This document shows, piece by piece, positions 46,606 to 58,437 of a stretch of DNA of 64,000 nucleotides. The stretch's first letter is position 1, and the number at the start of each line of letters is the position of its first letter. Both the position numbers and the translations under genes were made by a program. Source of the stretch: Owenia fusiformis. Lineage: Eukaryota; Annelida; Polychaeta; Sabellida; Oweniidae. The stretch is taken from contig CAIIXF020000004.1 of assembly GCA_903813345.2 (NCBI GenBank), positions 24,615,985 to 24,679,984 of the forward strand, written 5' to 3'. The notes under the pieces were generated by a model that saw nothing but the letters and a program-made list of their open reading frames with translations, was not told the DNA's origin and made no database searches.

Positions 46606-47362
46606 CTGATTACTTTGACTTTTTGTGTCAATCATGTCAGTTATGACGTCATGATTAAAACGCTTATGAGCTATTTTGTATAAATTATACTTCATCAAAT
46701 AGGAAAAAGCATTACCTTTTATTTGATACCAAACATTTAATTATCTGAAGAAAAATGAAAATGATACCTCAAGATAAAACATACCTCAAACCTTCTTTTT
46801 TGATATTTCTTTCAAAGAGGATCAGTTTCAAAACAATTTTTGTTTGTGCATGTTACATCCTTTGGTCTCATAAAAAATCTATTGGATCGAAATGGCACGT
46901 TGCATACATTAGTTTAAAGCCGCTGTCATACTCTTTCAAATTGATATGAAAAGTGGGAAAAATTCATCATGATTTTAGATAATGGGACCTTTATATAGGT
47001 ACATAACCAATTTTTACATTAAAATTTTTTGAAAATTGTCAGTTATGACGTCACAATTGCTATGTTAACGAGCTAATTTACATTATTTATACCTCATTGT
47101 AAAGGTGGCACCATAAACTTTCATTTGATACGTATAAAATAGATACATGTAAATATATGTTTTTGCTTTAATTAATGCTTCTTAAAAATTGTCGTTATTT
47201 ATAACACCCGTTTCCATAGCAACGGCCCGAGTGGAAACTCTATTTTTCCTCGAATTCCTGAAGTATGGTATTGGGGCTTTCCAATGATACCAAAATTTCG
47301 GTGGGGGTCAAAAAAATATTAAACTCCGATTTATTTCTGAATTCCTACTCGCTATTACTGAA
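46606..47362. repeat. Right arm of the long inverted repeat (partner 36536-37355)
   Basis: Inverted, diverged copy of the left arm, ending at about CCTACTCG (47352). It immediately follows the right end of the TIR element, mirroring the left side, where GTTATTTA-type sequence follows the arm. Confidence 0.65.
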
Positions 47363-47575
47363 TGCATCACCGAATGCGACGCTTACACAAATCGTTCATC
47401 CTTTCATTGATACACAGTAGTAGAAATAATGCACCAACCTTAGTTTTCCCTTCCATCGCGGCCATTTTATTGGATAAATCAGTGAACGTAGCAGTCCAAC
47501 CTCGTTTTTTCATAGGTGGCGTAACCGTCATGCTATAACACCGTGTTAAAACTCCATTGAACTTTTGAACACCGC

Positions 47576-48850
47576 GGTATCACGCCCGTTGATCGTACAA
47601 AAATGATGGAGGGGGAATTAGGCGATTTCTGCAAGAAAACTCAACAAATTTGGAAGATTTATTTTTTCAAGAGAAAATATAATTTACAACTGAATTGCCA
47701 AATGAATAGGCGCAGTGCATGGCAAAATGTGTTAGGTCATTTTGTATTTTTTTTTAACTGATACCCTTCTAAGATATGAGATCTATCAAAAAAGGCGTAT
47801 CATCACCAACGTGCAAAAGTCAATGTTTTTGCTATAAATCGGGCAACAAAGGTCTACACGACCTGTAATAAATAGGTATAAGGGACGTTATTATCACAAT
47901 ACTAATGACATTGCACACTTGTTAAAGTTAGTTTCCATGCGTTATACAAAAATAATCGAAATAAATTAATTTGGGATGGAGGGGATCGGATGGAGGGGGG
48001 ATCACGTGTATATAAGACAAGATAAGACATGCTACTTGAATTTATTCTTATGACTCCAAAGGAGGAGGGATATTAGCGCAACAGATTTTGGACAGTCATA
48101 TGTTTGATTTTGGCCATTTTCTGAGGATTTAAACAATTGCATATGTTAGGCCAATGCATTACCTACAGGGAAATCACTTCTAGAGATGATAAAATAATTT
48201 CGACTTTGAGACAGGGCAGATGCAAACAACCCACCCACATGTTTTTTCTGAAATGTTTTTCTAATTTTCGACCCCTTCCATCCCTGCTTTTTTAATTTTT
48301 CTTGCATCAATATGTTGCATTTTGACACATAGTTAACCACTTTATGGGTGACCAAACTTAGCTGAAAGCAATGATTTTTCCTATAGGAAAATAACATGGG
48401 AAATATTGTTTTCCACTTTATCTAAAAGGAATCATTTATTCCTTTTAAGGGATTAACTGTGTGTCAAAACGCAACGTATTGATGCAAGAAAAATTAAAAA
48501 AGCAAGGATGGAAGGGGTTGAAAATCAGGAAAACATTTCAGAAAAAACATGTGGGTGGGTTGTTTGCAGCTACGCTGTCTCAAAGTCGAAATTATTTTAT
48601 CATCTCTCGAAGTGATTTTCCTGGAGGTAATGAATTCGCCTAACATATGCAACTGTTTAAATCCCCAGGAAATGGCCAAAATCAAACATATGACTGTCCA
48701 AAATCTGTTGCGCTAACTTCCCTCCTCCTTTTTCATTTTTCCAGAGAAGTTTCTTACTGGGGTACTGAGTTTAGTTTTTTTTTCAAATACACGAGTTCTT
48801 GCAGTGAATTTGTTCCATCGTAAAGATATATAAATCCTCCCTCCATCCGA
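47576..48850. mobile_element. Relative of the 25.6-kb foldback, split by another palindrome
   Basis: 47576-48055 matches the left arm of the 25573-26560 palindrome (CGTACAAAA, TGCAAGAAAACTCAACAAAT, AAGGGACGTTATTATCACAA). The centre part resumes at 48733-48850 (TTTCTTACTGGGGTACTGAG). Between them lies a separate 0.67-kb palindrome. The right arm is not present, so the copy is truncated. Confidence 0.7.
48060..48728. mobile_element. Nested 0.67-kb palindromic element
   Basis: The ends GGAGGAGGGATATTAGCGCA and its inverse TGCGCTAACTTCCCTCCTCC bound arms that match over about 300 bases each. The same 60-residue frame (EKLKKQGWKG) reads on both strands, as expected from a palindrome; it is not a gene. 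Relatives lie at 28645-28800 and 31200-31520. Confidence 0.85.
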
Positions 48851-49797
48851 TTGCTACTTTTAGGTCGAAAATTCGGCCTGAAGAAGTTATTGTTTTCGGA
48901 TTATTCTAATCCCAAAGTAATTAAGTTTTCCTTTTTAGAGGTAAATCATTCCTTACAATGAATTGTAATATTGCCATAAAAGCTGGAATAAAGTGCTGCA
49001 TATTTGGTGAAAATTGTGTCAGAATTAAGGGAAATTGGTGGAGAGGGGTGGATTAGGGACGGCTTAAGAGATAATCCAATCAACTTGATCCAACTGTCAT
49101 TTATTGAAGACAAGACATGGATCTAACATAACCATTTATTTTTGCGGTTCAAGTATTCTTAGAACTAAAGATATAGCCATTTAAAAATGCTTGCCATATC
49201 TTACCTAGCTCTTTTTAAAATGTTCAATGTAGAATGTCCCAGTGCACAGCAACAAGCCTGCACTACTAGTAAAGAGGGGCGATGTCAACGCGGTAGCCTG
49301 ACAGTTGTTCAGAATATTTCAACAAAGGGACTTCCTAGGGGGTACATTGGACTATATCCTATTTAGTCTGAATATATTCAGACTATAAGCCACCTATATA
49401 AAAGTTAGGTTATTCAAAATATTTGTTTACAGAGGAAGTGCTATTCAAAATGGCCGATTGGGTAAAATTAATTTGCACATTTGTTACTTCAGCTTTATTT
49501 CCACTTGACAATATGCTGTGTTACTTTTTATTGCATTCAATTGTACCTTACTACTTAATTGAATTTTTGTAATGCTTATTTTATTGAAGAAATGGTTCCT
49601 TTAATTGATAATTTTGTTTAAAAAAATTCACTGCAATTTCCACAGGACAGTAGTACATCATAACAGACTGACTTCTAGTCAGTCTGTTGGATACATACTA
49701 GGGGGTACATGGGGCAACCAGGGAGTTTCCTTTCAATTTTGAAATGAGTTGTAAACCATAGATCTATTTTTTGAATGTTAGGCTTATATTGTATTCT
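48851..49797. other. Non-coding stretch before the LINE insertion
   Basis: Only a small repeated phrase, AGGGGGTACATTGGACTATA (49337) versus AGGGGGTACATGGGGC (49699), and a short hairpin ACTGACTTCTAGTCAGT (49669) are visible. No exon is supported. Confidence 0.4.
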
Positions 49798-49812
49798 ATT
49801 CAAATTCTATCA
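49798..49812. repeat. Target-site duplication, left copy
   Basis: ATTCAAATTCTATCA, 15 bp, repeated exactly at 52112-52126 on the other side of the LINE. This fixes both insertion boundaries. Confidence 0.85.
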
Positions 49813-52111
49813 AATTCTAATCAACCTGTAAAGGAAAACAATACTGGAACATAGTCAATTCTTTTCTATCCAGAACTTTTCATGCTTTACTCCCTAGTTT
49901 GAAGTGCAATTTTTCAGATCACATAGCTACAACTGAGGGTGAAAAAGCTGAATGTTTCCTTAACTTTTTTTCTTCAAAATATCATAATTTAAATCAAGTG
50001 GATAACGATGCACTTCCACATTTTCCAAATAGAACTGGAATATCAATTGACCATTTATCTACCAATCCAGATGAAATTCTTCAAATAATCCAGTCCTTTG
50101 ATCGTGATAAAGCCTGTGGTCTTGACAAAATTAATAACAGAATGACAAAAATAGCCCAGGAAGCATTATCCTTCCAGTTATCAAAATTGTTTAACATGAT
50201 TTTTGCATGTGGCCAATTTCCTAGTTGCTGGAAACTTGGAAACATTTCTCCAATTTATAAGAAGTCTGATAGATCTCAAGTTGAGAATTATAGACCGGTT
50301 ACTTTGCTAAGCACTTTTTCCAAAATTTTTTTTTCAATCTGGATTTCTTCCAGGACACAACACTGAGCTACAACTTTTAGCAATAACTGACTATATCTTT
50401 ACCGAAATGGAAAAAGGTAACTGTGTTAATTCTGTTTATTTAGACGTGGCGTCTGCTTTTGATACTGTACCGCATAACTTACTCATTCACAAGATGAAAT
50501 CATATGGAATTCAAGGTAAATTAGCCGACCTCTGCTCTTCTTACTTAGAAAATCGAAAAGTCTGTGTCACTGTAGATGATCACACATCAAACTTCTCTCC
50601 TGACCACTTCATAAACTCCGGTGTGCCTCAGGGCTCCATAATCGGACCCCTGATGTTTCTGATATACATAAATGACCTCCCTGACACTCTGACCTCGAAA
50701 ACTTTTATCTATGCAGATGATACCTCCTTATACTCTTTCTTTCACCCTTCTGGTAATCAAACTGGCCAACTCCAAAATGACCTAAATCTTTTAAGTGCAT
50801 GGTCTAGAACCTGGCAATTGAAATTTAAAGCATCTAAAAGTGCTCATTTAGTTTTTCGCTCAACCCGACAAAAAAATATTCAAATGTCTCCGCTTTACTT
50901 TGATGGTGAAATGATCCCCCAAAAGCAATCACACAAGCACCTGGGTTTCATCTTAGATGAGAATTTGACTTTTAATGACCATATAAACTATCTGTCTAAT
51001 AAAGTTCAAAAACTGTTAAATCCTTTGAAGCTCATATCAAACAAAATACAGTCGCACCATCTTGAAATAATGTATAATTCATATTTGGCGTCTCATTTTG
51101 ACTATTGTAGCTCCATTTACGGATCGTCATCCTTGGCGGCCTTGTCAAAGCTTGATAAAATCCACTACCAAGCTGCTGTTATATGTGCTGGGGTACTGCA
51201 TGGCTCTAACACCTCAAAAATTTTAAAATGTTTACAGTGGAAATCGCTTACTGACAAAAGACATGAAAAAAATCTAAGACTGATGTTCAAAATTGTAAGA
51301 AAGGAAGTGCCTTATTATGTCCATAGTCTTTTTGACCAACATCGCAACCAAGCAACTAGAATTTTAAGACACTGCCCAAGAAATATTTCAATGAGACTCT
51401 CCAAAGCACCAGTTTTAAAACTTATAAATGATTGGAACCAGCTAAGCCAGACTTTTCGTGAAATTCAAACCATTTCTAGATTCAAAAGCTCTATTAAACA
51501 GATATTTATCCCTATTTCAAACTTTATACCAACTACAAAACTAAATTTAAGTAGAACCAACGAAAAACTGCTAAATAGGCTTCGAGTTGATTTTGCCCTT
51601 AAAGACCATTTCTTTACTCATAATTTTACTGGAATAATTGACAACAAATGCCTCTGCGGCTCTACTGAAGACACAAAGCATTTCATTCTAACCTGCCCTC
51701 GCCATACCCATGAACGTAATAAAATGATGACTGCACTTCGTGAACAAAATTTATTGTTTGATACTCAACTTATTTCTAGTAAGACAGAACAGGTCAAATA
51801 CTTAATTTATGAAAATGAACTCACTATTGATTCTCAGAAAATCCTGATAGATATAGTGATGCAATTTGTACAGGCCTGTTATAAGTTTCCATCAAATTAA
51901 TGTTTTTCTCATTTGTATCTTGTGACAACCCCCCCCCCCTCCCTCCCAACCTCTCACATTACCAATAAACCATCTATGATTACTGTAATTAATCCTCTAT
52001 TGTATTTTAAACTACCTAGAATGCCTATGGCGATTGGTAGTAGATAATTTGTGTATTTTTTGATTATGAAGGAAATAAATAATATGTTAAAACTAAAAAT
52101 AAAAATAAAAA
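49813..52111 (+). mobile_element. 5'-truncated LINE (Jockey/CR1-like non-LTR retrotransposon)
   Basis: About 2.3 kb bounded by a perfect 15-bp duplication, ending in an A-rich tail (AAAATAAAAATAAAAA). Coding starts almost at the left edge with KQYWNIVNSFLS, the linker just before RT; the endonuclease is missing, so reverse transcription stopped early on insertion. The 3' UTR has a C-rich run at 51930. The clade assignment rests on RT motifs and the C-terminal zinc knuckle, and is tentative. Confidence 0.85.
49821..51900 (+). pseudogene. LINE reverse transcriptase, disrupted by a small internal deletion
   Basis: The first frame (49821 to about 50330) has DKACGLDKINNRM and the motif VENYRPVTLLSTFSKIF. 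The second frame (about 50335-51900) has SGFLPGHNTELQLL, VYLDVASAFDTVPHNLL, SGVPQGSIIGPLMFLIYIND and the catalytic YADDTSLY, then KHLGFILD. It ends with the zinc knuckle CLCGSTEDTKHFILTC. Around 50325-50335 about 25 residues expected between KIF and SGFLPGH are missing and the frame changes, so RT is inactive. Confidence 0.85.
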
Positions 52112-52126
52112 ATTCAAATTCTATCA
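52112..52126. repeat. Target-site duplication, right copy
   Basis: Exact copy of 49798-49812, directly after the LINE A-rich tail. Confidence 0.85.
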
Positions 52127-52461
52127 CTGTTAAACGTATATATCTGCTTTAAATGGGCTGTCTTTTGCAGATTATTGATGTAGATATAGATGAAGACGTC
52201 AGTATAAAGCACACTGCCCCTTGGGTGCTGCAATTATTTTCCGGTTTTACATTTATCCACCTCTAAGCTAGTAGTCAGTATATAAGTTTTATAACTTCGG
52301 GACTGCAGTGGAAAGGACTTTCTTATCTTGATTTAATGTATTCCAAGCTTCATTTCCATCATCTACATTACCATGGGCTTTCAACTAGAGCCCATGACAT
52401 TACTCACCAAATTCCATTTTATGCTGTAATTTTGATTTAAAGATCCAAAAATGACACTTAC

Positions 52462-52591
52462 CCAGTTCCTATTCCTATTGCAAGAACAAATAGACAACCA
52501 CAAACGATGCCTACAACTGCACCAGTACTTAGGTGAATACTGCCACTGACACCGTCACCACTGCTAGAGAAACTTAAATCCTGTACTGCAG
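52462..52591 (-). CDS. Transmembrane exon of an unknown membrane protein
   Basis: 130 nt between acceptor TTTATTTACAG and donor GTAAGT. Only one of three frames is open. It reads a serine- and glycine-rich juxtamembrane part (VQDLSFSSSGDGVSGS), then a 20-odd residue hydrophobic segment (AVVGIVCGCLFVLAIGIG). This is the usual design of a single-pass receptor exon: stalk plus membrane helix. It ends in phase 2. The extracellular part would lie at higher coordinates and was not found. The family is unknown. Confidence 0.5.
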
Positions 52592-52684
52592 CTGTAAATA
52601 AAAATGAATGCGTCAAAATTCACCTTTTTGCCCAGTTTCCTTTTCTAAATACTACCGCATGCATTATATTAGGTCATCGATTTA

Positions 52685-52869
52685 GGCTGTATTTTTGAAA
52701 ATGCTTTTTTGACCGCCGTGCAAGTGAAATTGATACGGTTGTGTATTATTCAGTTGTTTTACACAGCAGTATTTCGCACATACTATATTGTGGTATAACC
52801 ACGATCTAGCTAATTTTTAGGATTAAAATCATGTTCGCAGTCAAAAAAGCGTGTACAAAAATGCAGCCC
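52685..52869. mobile_element. 185-bp MITE with TA flanks
   Basis: The left end GGCTGTATTTTTGAAAATGC is inverted at the right as GTGTACAAAAATGCAGCC. TA lies next to each end (52683-52684 and 52870-52871). A 2.3-kb relative with the same two ends lies at 58438-60772. Confidence 0.75.
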
Positions 52870-52871
52870 TA

Positions 52872-53512
52872 GTTTTCCGCTTTATTCGAGAGGAATCTCG
52901 AAATTAAACTTTTCTAGTTTTGAGGTTTATTTGACTTAAAGTGTCTCACATATTCGATCAAAACGTGCCATGCAAACATGTTAGTCTACTTTACTGGCCC
53001 CCCTTGCTGTAACAAGGAACCCAAAACACATTAAAACGTAAACATAAACCAATTAGTCACTTCACTATGAAAGTGAGGGGTGTTGCTGTGTGAATGGACT
53101 AACACAATATCAGTGGTCATTTACTGTGTCAACTTAGTAACCCTTGCATATCGTGCTCACTCAAGTATTGAATAATTTTTTTATGATCTAAATGTTTGTG
53201 GTTTATAAAAAAAAGTGATATATTTTAGTTAGAAATACATTAATTAATATATTCATTCAAACAGCACTAGAATGTGGGAAGAAAGAGCAATGGTGACAAA
53301 ATGCAGACAGAATTTTCCGTAAGGGTTTCAAACATTTCTGAACACAATCATACATGTACTTCATGTGTACTGTTATTTTTAGTGCTGTATTTATAGATAT
53401 AATTTCACGTATTAAAATCATATTTTCCAGCAATGACTTCAAATTCGGAACCACACCCATATCACATTTTCTTCAATAACTCCAAACATGTGTAAACATT
53501 GACCATGTGGAT
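52872..53512. other. AT-rich non-coding gap
   Basis: No repeat, RNA or supported exon was seen. Confidence 0.4.
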
Positions 53513-53514
53513 TA

Positions 53515-55912
53515 GGGTGGTCCAAAATATGGCGAAAAACCAACTTTGTTTCGGATCATCTTCCTCATTTGACTTACTGTTGTCCATGACCTAAAACACC
53601 TGCACGCCAAATTTTGAGACCCAAATCCCATGGGAAATTTACCCACGCTTCGACTGAAAAATTCGGTTATTTCATGATTTTTGGTATTTTCGATAAATTG
53701 CCATCTCCCCTTTCCTGGTATAATATGTTTCTATTTTTTCATAATAAACATTTTTGGAGGACTCTATATTACTTCATAATACTAGGAACCCATACACCAA
53801 ATTTGAGACCCAAATCCCATGGGAAATTTACTCACGCTTCGACTGAAAAATTGGGTTATTTCATGATTTTTCGCTATTTTCGATAAATTGCCATCTCCTT
53901 TTTCCTAGTATAATATGTTTATATTTTTCATAATAAATATTTTGGATGACTCTTTATTACTTTATAATACTAGGAACCCATACACCAAATTTGAGACCCA
54001 AATCCCATGGGAAATTTACTCACGCTTCGACTGAAAAATTGGGTTATTTCATGATTTTTCGCTATTTTTGATAAATTGCCATCTCCTTTTTCCTGGTATT
54101 ATATGTTTCTATTTTTTTATAATAAATATTTTTGGAGGACTCTTTATTACTTCATAATACTAGGAACCCATACATGTACATGAACTATGCACCAAATTTT
54201 GAGACCCAGATCCCATGGGAAATTTATCCATGCTTTAACCAAAAATTTGTGATTTTCTGCAAATTTCCATACAGAATTACCTTAAGTGTTTCGCATTGCT
54301 CATCCTATCTTCTACATCGTATACTTTCAGGGCATGAACATGCTCAGAAAAATGGCAAAGCTTAGTGGAAGCTCCAATCCCTTGAAGAGTTGGTACAGGC
54401 TTACTGGTTACAACAGAGACCATGCCATTGATACATTGATCAATCAAAAAATCATTTCTCCAAAGAAAGTCAGATTTGATATTTGACCTTACCCAGAGAT
54501 GTGAGAAAGAATATGACATCTCACACAAATCCTAACAAAGTCCTGTGTTGTATCCCTACTGAAACCAACAAACCAAATCTTCAAGGCATTTGAGTTTCTG
54601 TCTAGTCATCACTTCTTATTACAAATATTGCATGTTATGTCTGTATACAGGGAATGTGATAAGAGCATATAGCACTTAAAGTCAATTACAATCAGTTCAC
54701 AAACTTAGGTAAACAATGACTAGCAGGTTCATTTAGATAAAATGTATCACTCAAGATTGTTACCAATTGCAAGTCATTTACAAAGAATGATATTAACCAC
54801 AGTATATACCAAATATTGAAAAATAAAAAAATTAAAGCATTTTTGCATGAACTTATTGAACCACCTGGAACAAGTAAAAGTTCCTAAATTTTCCCCAAGC
54901 TACTGAATTTGTCACCTTTCAATAAAAGTTAAAGTCTTGATATTTAGTTTTTTATGGTTTCTCTGGATGAAGAAGGAATAAAATTCCTTATACCATAATG
55001 TTTTCAGTCAAAGTATGGGTAAAGTTGGAGTTGGGTCTCAAAAGTTTGTGCATATTTGGTGTATGGGTTCTTAGTATTATGAAGTAATAAAGAGTCCTCA
55101 AAAATGTTTATTATAAAAAATTGAAACATATTGTACCAGGAAAATGGAGACAGCAATTTATTGAAAATTGGAAAAAACTGTGGAAATCACAATTTTTCAG
55201 TCAAAGCATGGGTAAATTTCACATGGGATTTTTGTCTCAAAATTTGTGCATATTTGGTGTATGGGTTCCTAGTAATGAAGTAATAAAAAGTCATCCAAAA
55301 ATATTTATTATGAAAAAATAGAAACATATCATACCAGGAAAATGGAGAGAGCAATCTATTGAAAATCTGAGAAAACTGTGAAAATCACAATTTTTCAGTC
55401 AAAGCATGGGTAAATTTCCCATGGGATTTGGGTCTCAAATTTGGTGTATGGGTTCCTAGTATTATGAAGTAATAAAGAGTCATCCAAAAGTATTTATTAT
55501 GAAAAAATAGAAACATATTATACCAGGAAAATGGAGACAGCAATCTATTGAAAATCTGAGAAAACTGTGAAAATCACAATTTTTCAGTCATGGGTAAATT
55601 TTCCATGAGATTTGGGTCGCAAAATTTGGTGTATGGATTCCTAGTATTATGAAGTAATAAAGAGTCCTCCAAAAAATGGTTATTATGAAAAAATAGAAAC
55701 ATATTATACCAGGAAAAGCGAGATGGCAATTTATCGAAAATAGCAAAAAATCATGAAAAAACCGAATTTTTCAGTCGAAGCGTGGGTAAATTTCCAATGG
55801 GATTTGGGTCTCAAAATTTGGTGTGCAGGTGTTTTAGGTCATGGACAACAGTAAGTCAAATGAGGAAGATGATCCGAAACAAAGTTGGTTTTCGCCATAT
55901 TTTGGACCACCC
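53515..55912. mobile_element. 2.4-kb foldback transposon with tandem-repeat arms
   Basis: The ends read GGGTGGTCCAAAATATGGCG inward from both sides, flanked by TA (53513-53514 and 55913-55914). The left arm has about four direct units of 180-200 bp (starting near 53605, 53795, 53985 and 54185), each with TGAGACCCAAATCCCATGGG and TTCATAATACTAGGAACCC. The right arm has about five inverted units from roughly 54990 to 55830. The middle (54270-54960) is unique and has no transposase. The end sequence resembles the 15.6-kb mariner-like element. Confidence 0.85.
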
Positions 55913-55914
55913 TA

Positions 55915-57245
55915 ATGTGGATATAAATTCAGATTTCACGAGCTCTTTCCTATTCGAGTACCTCATACACCCCTGCATGGATTTGAGTTGGATTCGCCTT
56001 TTATACGTGAGCCGACACACTCGCAAACGCTGATTGGATAAAGATTGCGAGAATCTTTAAGTCAGTTATTCAAAATAATAGAGAGGTTAAAGTGTGCGCC
56101 TGACCCGGCTACGTATAGCACAGAGTTTATACTGGCGGATTAGACTAGTTCATTTTTTATATGTGTGTGAAAGCTTTCTCTTATTTGCGTTTTTTCGTTT
56201 AGTACGGTTTTGTTATAATTGCCGAGGTCATATAACCGGGATAAAACAATGATTATCGTTGACTGCCCACACACAAAACATACGTTGAGTGAACAGTGTT
56301 ATTACAAACAACAGGCTTTAGAATACAAAGCGTAGTGTGATAATAAGCTGTACACTACACCACCACTGCTGCATGTCCATATTACTAATTTACTAGGGCT
56401 CCCAAAGAGTGGATAGGGAGGTTGTGTTTGTCACTTTTAAATTTTACATTTCAAAATTGTCATTTTACATGTCATAATTTGTTGGTTTCATTCGTTTAGC
56501 CAATCAAAACATTGTAAAACAATACATTGTCTGTTACGTACAATCAATTTTGTTCAGTTTTGATTAGTTGTCAGAATAAAGTTACGTTCATCTGAATCCA
56601 TGTATCAAAACAAAAATCCTATTTTCACTTCAAAATACTTCAGTGAGATGAAGGCTCGGAATTGTCACATGCAATAACTTATTGTCGTATTCGTTATTTT
56701 ATCTTCTCGATAGTAGCATTTAGTCGCACATTTGATGCCAGGTCACGTTGTCGCGTACCTCGTGGGGAACCCCACATTTATGTGTGTAGCTTACTCATGG
56801 AAGTAAATTCCCCGGTGTAGCCGAGAGCCACAAACTTTTCAACAGGTTCGAAATGACCAATTTCTCTCATATATACTCTAAATATTTTATTATTTAGCAC
56901 CTACAAAGTATTGCTAATAACCATATGTAATTTCAATAAGGAAACTTATCTGGCTACATATAAATTCAATATCAACACTAGCTGTTCTCTCAACACGTCC
57001 TGGCTTACCTTGTGGTGACAAACCCTGGATTTTCGCTATTTATAGTTTATCAACACCTGGACGCATGCGCATTTTATAGTTTATCGGGTACTTTAAGCTA
57101 CACGTATAAATGCAAACCGTGAACCTGAACGCGTAAGTCCACGCTCAAGTACACGTTTATGAAAAGTTTCTGTTAAGCTACACGTATGAAAGCATGTCAG
57201 TGGACGTGGAGCTATATTTATGTGGTGACTGTGTCTGAAGGTCAT
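55915..57245. other. Non-coding region
   Basis: No exon supported. Short repeated phrases AAGCTACACGTAT (57101 and 57175) occur near the right end. A small GC-richer stretch at 56740-56830 shows no motif. Confidence 0.4.
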
Positions 57246-57318
57246 GTCTCTGTGGTGTAATGGATAGCACTATGGGCTCATGTTCATTAGGCATGGGTTC
57301 GAATCATATTCAACCACA
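57246..57318 (+). other. tRNA-like sequence (tRNA pseudogene or SINE head)
   Basis: It begins GTCTCTGTGGTGTAATGGAT, close to the start of tRNA-Arg genes, with an A-box-like TGGTGTAATGGA and a B-box GGGTTCGAATC. An anticodon arm can be drawn with a CAT loop. The 3' half does not pair with the acceptor stem (ATATTCAACC in place of a complement), so it is not a functional tRNA. Confidence 0.5.
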
Positions 57319-58113
57319 ATTACAGGATCTAGTGCACCCTCCATTATGATCTCCCCATGAACAAAAATAAATTCATCTGATTTTTCAAAATAAATACTGC
57401 TTTTATTATTACATTTATATGTACACTACTATCTTGTTGACCTATATTCAGCACTGTATTGATGAATGGGCCACTTATTGGGGCCAATATTCAATCATTA
57501 AGTGTACAGGGGTAGAGATGCCAAACCAGGAAGTATTTTTGTGTCTGTCAAAATCCATTTGCATCCTACACATCCCTACATCTTATCCAAATATGTTATT
57601 AATTAATGAAACATAACAGTATAATCTTTGGATTTACAAAGTTGTATGGGATTTCATAAGTGTAAAAGTGGCTTTTGAAGCATTTTTCTATGGCCATTTT
57701 GGAGGAAAAAATGATGAAAAAATGTGTAATCTTTTAATTTGAAGTATGACCTGAATCGATTGCAAACTTTATATTTGCACATCTGATGTGATATACAATT
57801 TGTGTCATCACAAATCAAATGTAGTGATAAGGCAATCGTAGGCCCTGGTTACCATTTAATTTCGTTTAGTATATTGTACTAAGCCCCGGGTATCAAATTG
57901 GCCCTGCCTATATTGTAGGCCTACGAAATGAACAAACGATCACATTTGAAGTTGTCATTTACCCATTAAAATGTATTCGTATTTCCAATTAAGGATTGGG
58001 GTTTACCAATATAACAAGCAAGATTGTCTGTATCAAATATGGGCTCCTGGGCCATCCTAGAACATAGCTAAAATCAATCACGTAATGAGCGACGTGTAAT
58101 TACTCATCTACAC
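57319..58113. other. Non-coding region after the tRNA-like head
   Basis: Possibly includes a SINE body after the tRNA-like head, but I could not find a tail. No exon or other repeat seen. Confidence 0.35.
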
Positions 58114-58375
58114 GTAAAAACCTGTAACTTTCACGCTTACCTGTAGAAAGTAGACTAATCTGGCGTCATTTTCCTGCGCGCGCATAGAAGTACACGTTCA
58201 TGCTTTGTTGAATACGCGTCTGTAAATTGCACGAATATGGTAATCTCACTGTAAAAACCTGTAGACTTCACGCTGGCACACAGGAAATAAACAAATCTGA
58301 CGTCATTTATCTGCGCGCGCATTGAAGTTCACGTTCAAGTTTTGTTAAATACGTGTAGCTTTAACCTCCCTAATA
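58114..58375. repeat. Two diverged direct copies of a roughly 130-bp unit
   Basis: Both contain GTAAAAACCTGTA, TCACGCT, GACGTCAT or GGCGTCAT, CTGCGCGCGCAT and TTCACGTTCA or ACACGTTCA, offset by 137 bases. They are more GC-rich than their surroundings. Confidence 0.75.
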
Positions 58376-58437
58376 TAGACACTTTGCGCGAATTGGCTAT
58401 AGCAGTTATAAGCCACCTGAATGAGCATAATACAGTA

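Noticed and set aside
48146-48685. Similar 60-83 aa frames on both strands
   Set aside because: Both are readings of one palindrome; no protein family is recognisable.
57246-57318. A functional tRNA-Arg or tRNA-Met gene
   Set aside because: The acceptor stem does not pair and the T-arm is weak, so it is called tRNA-like only.
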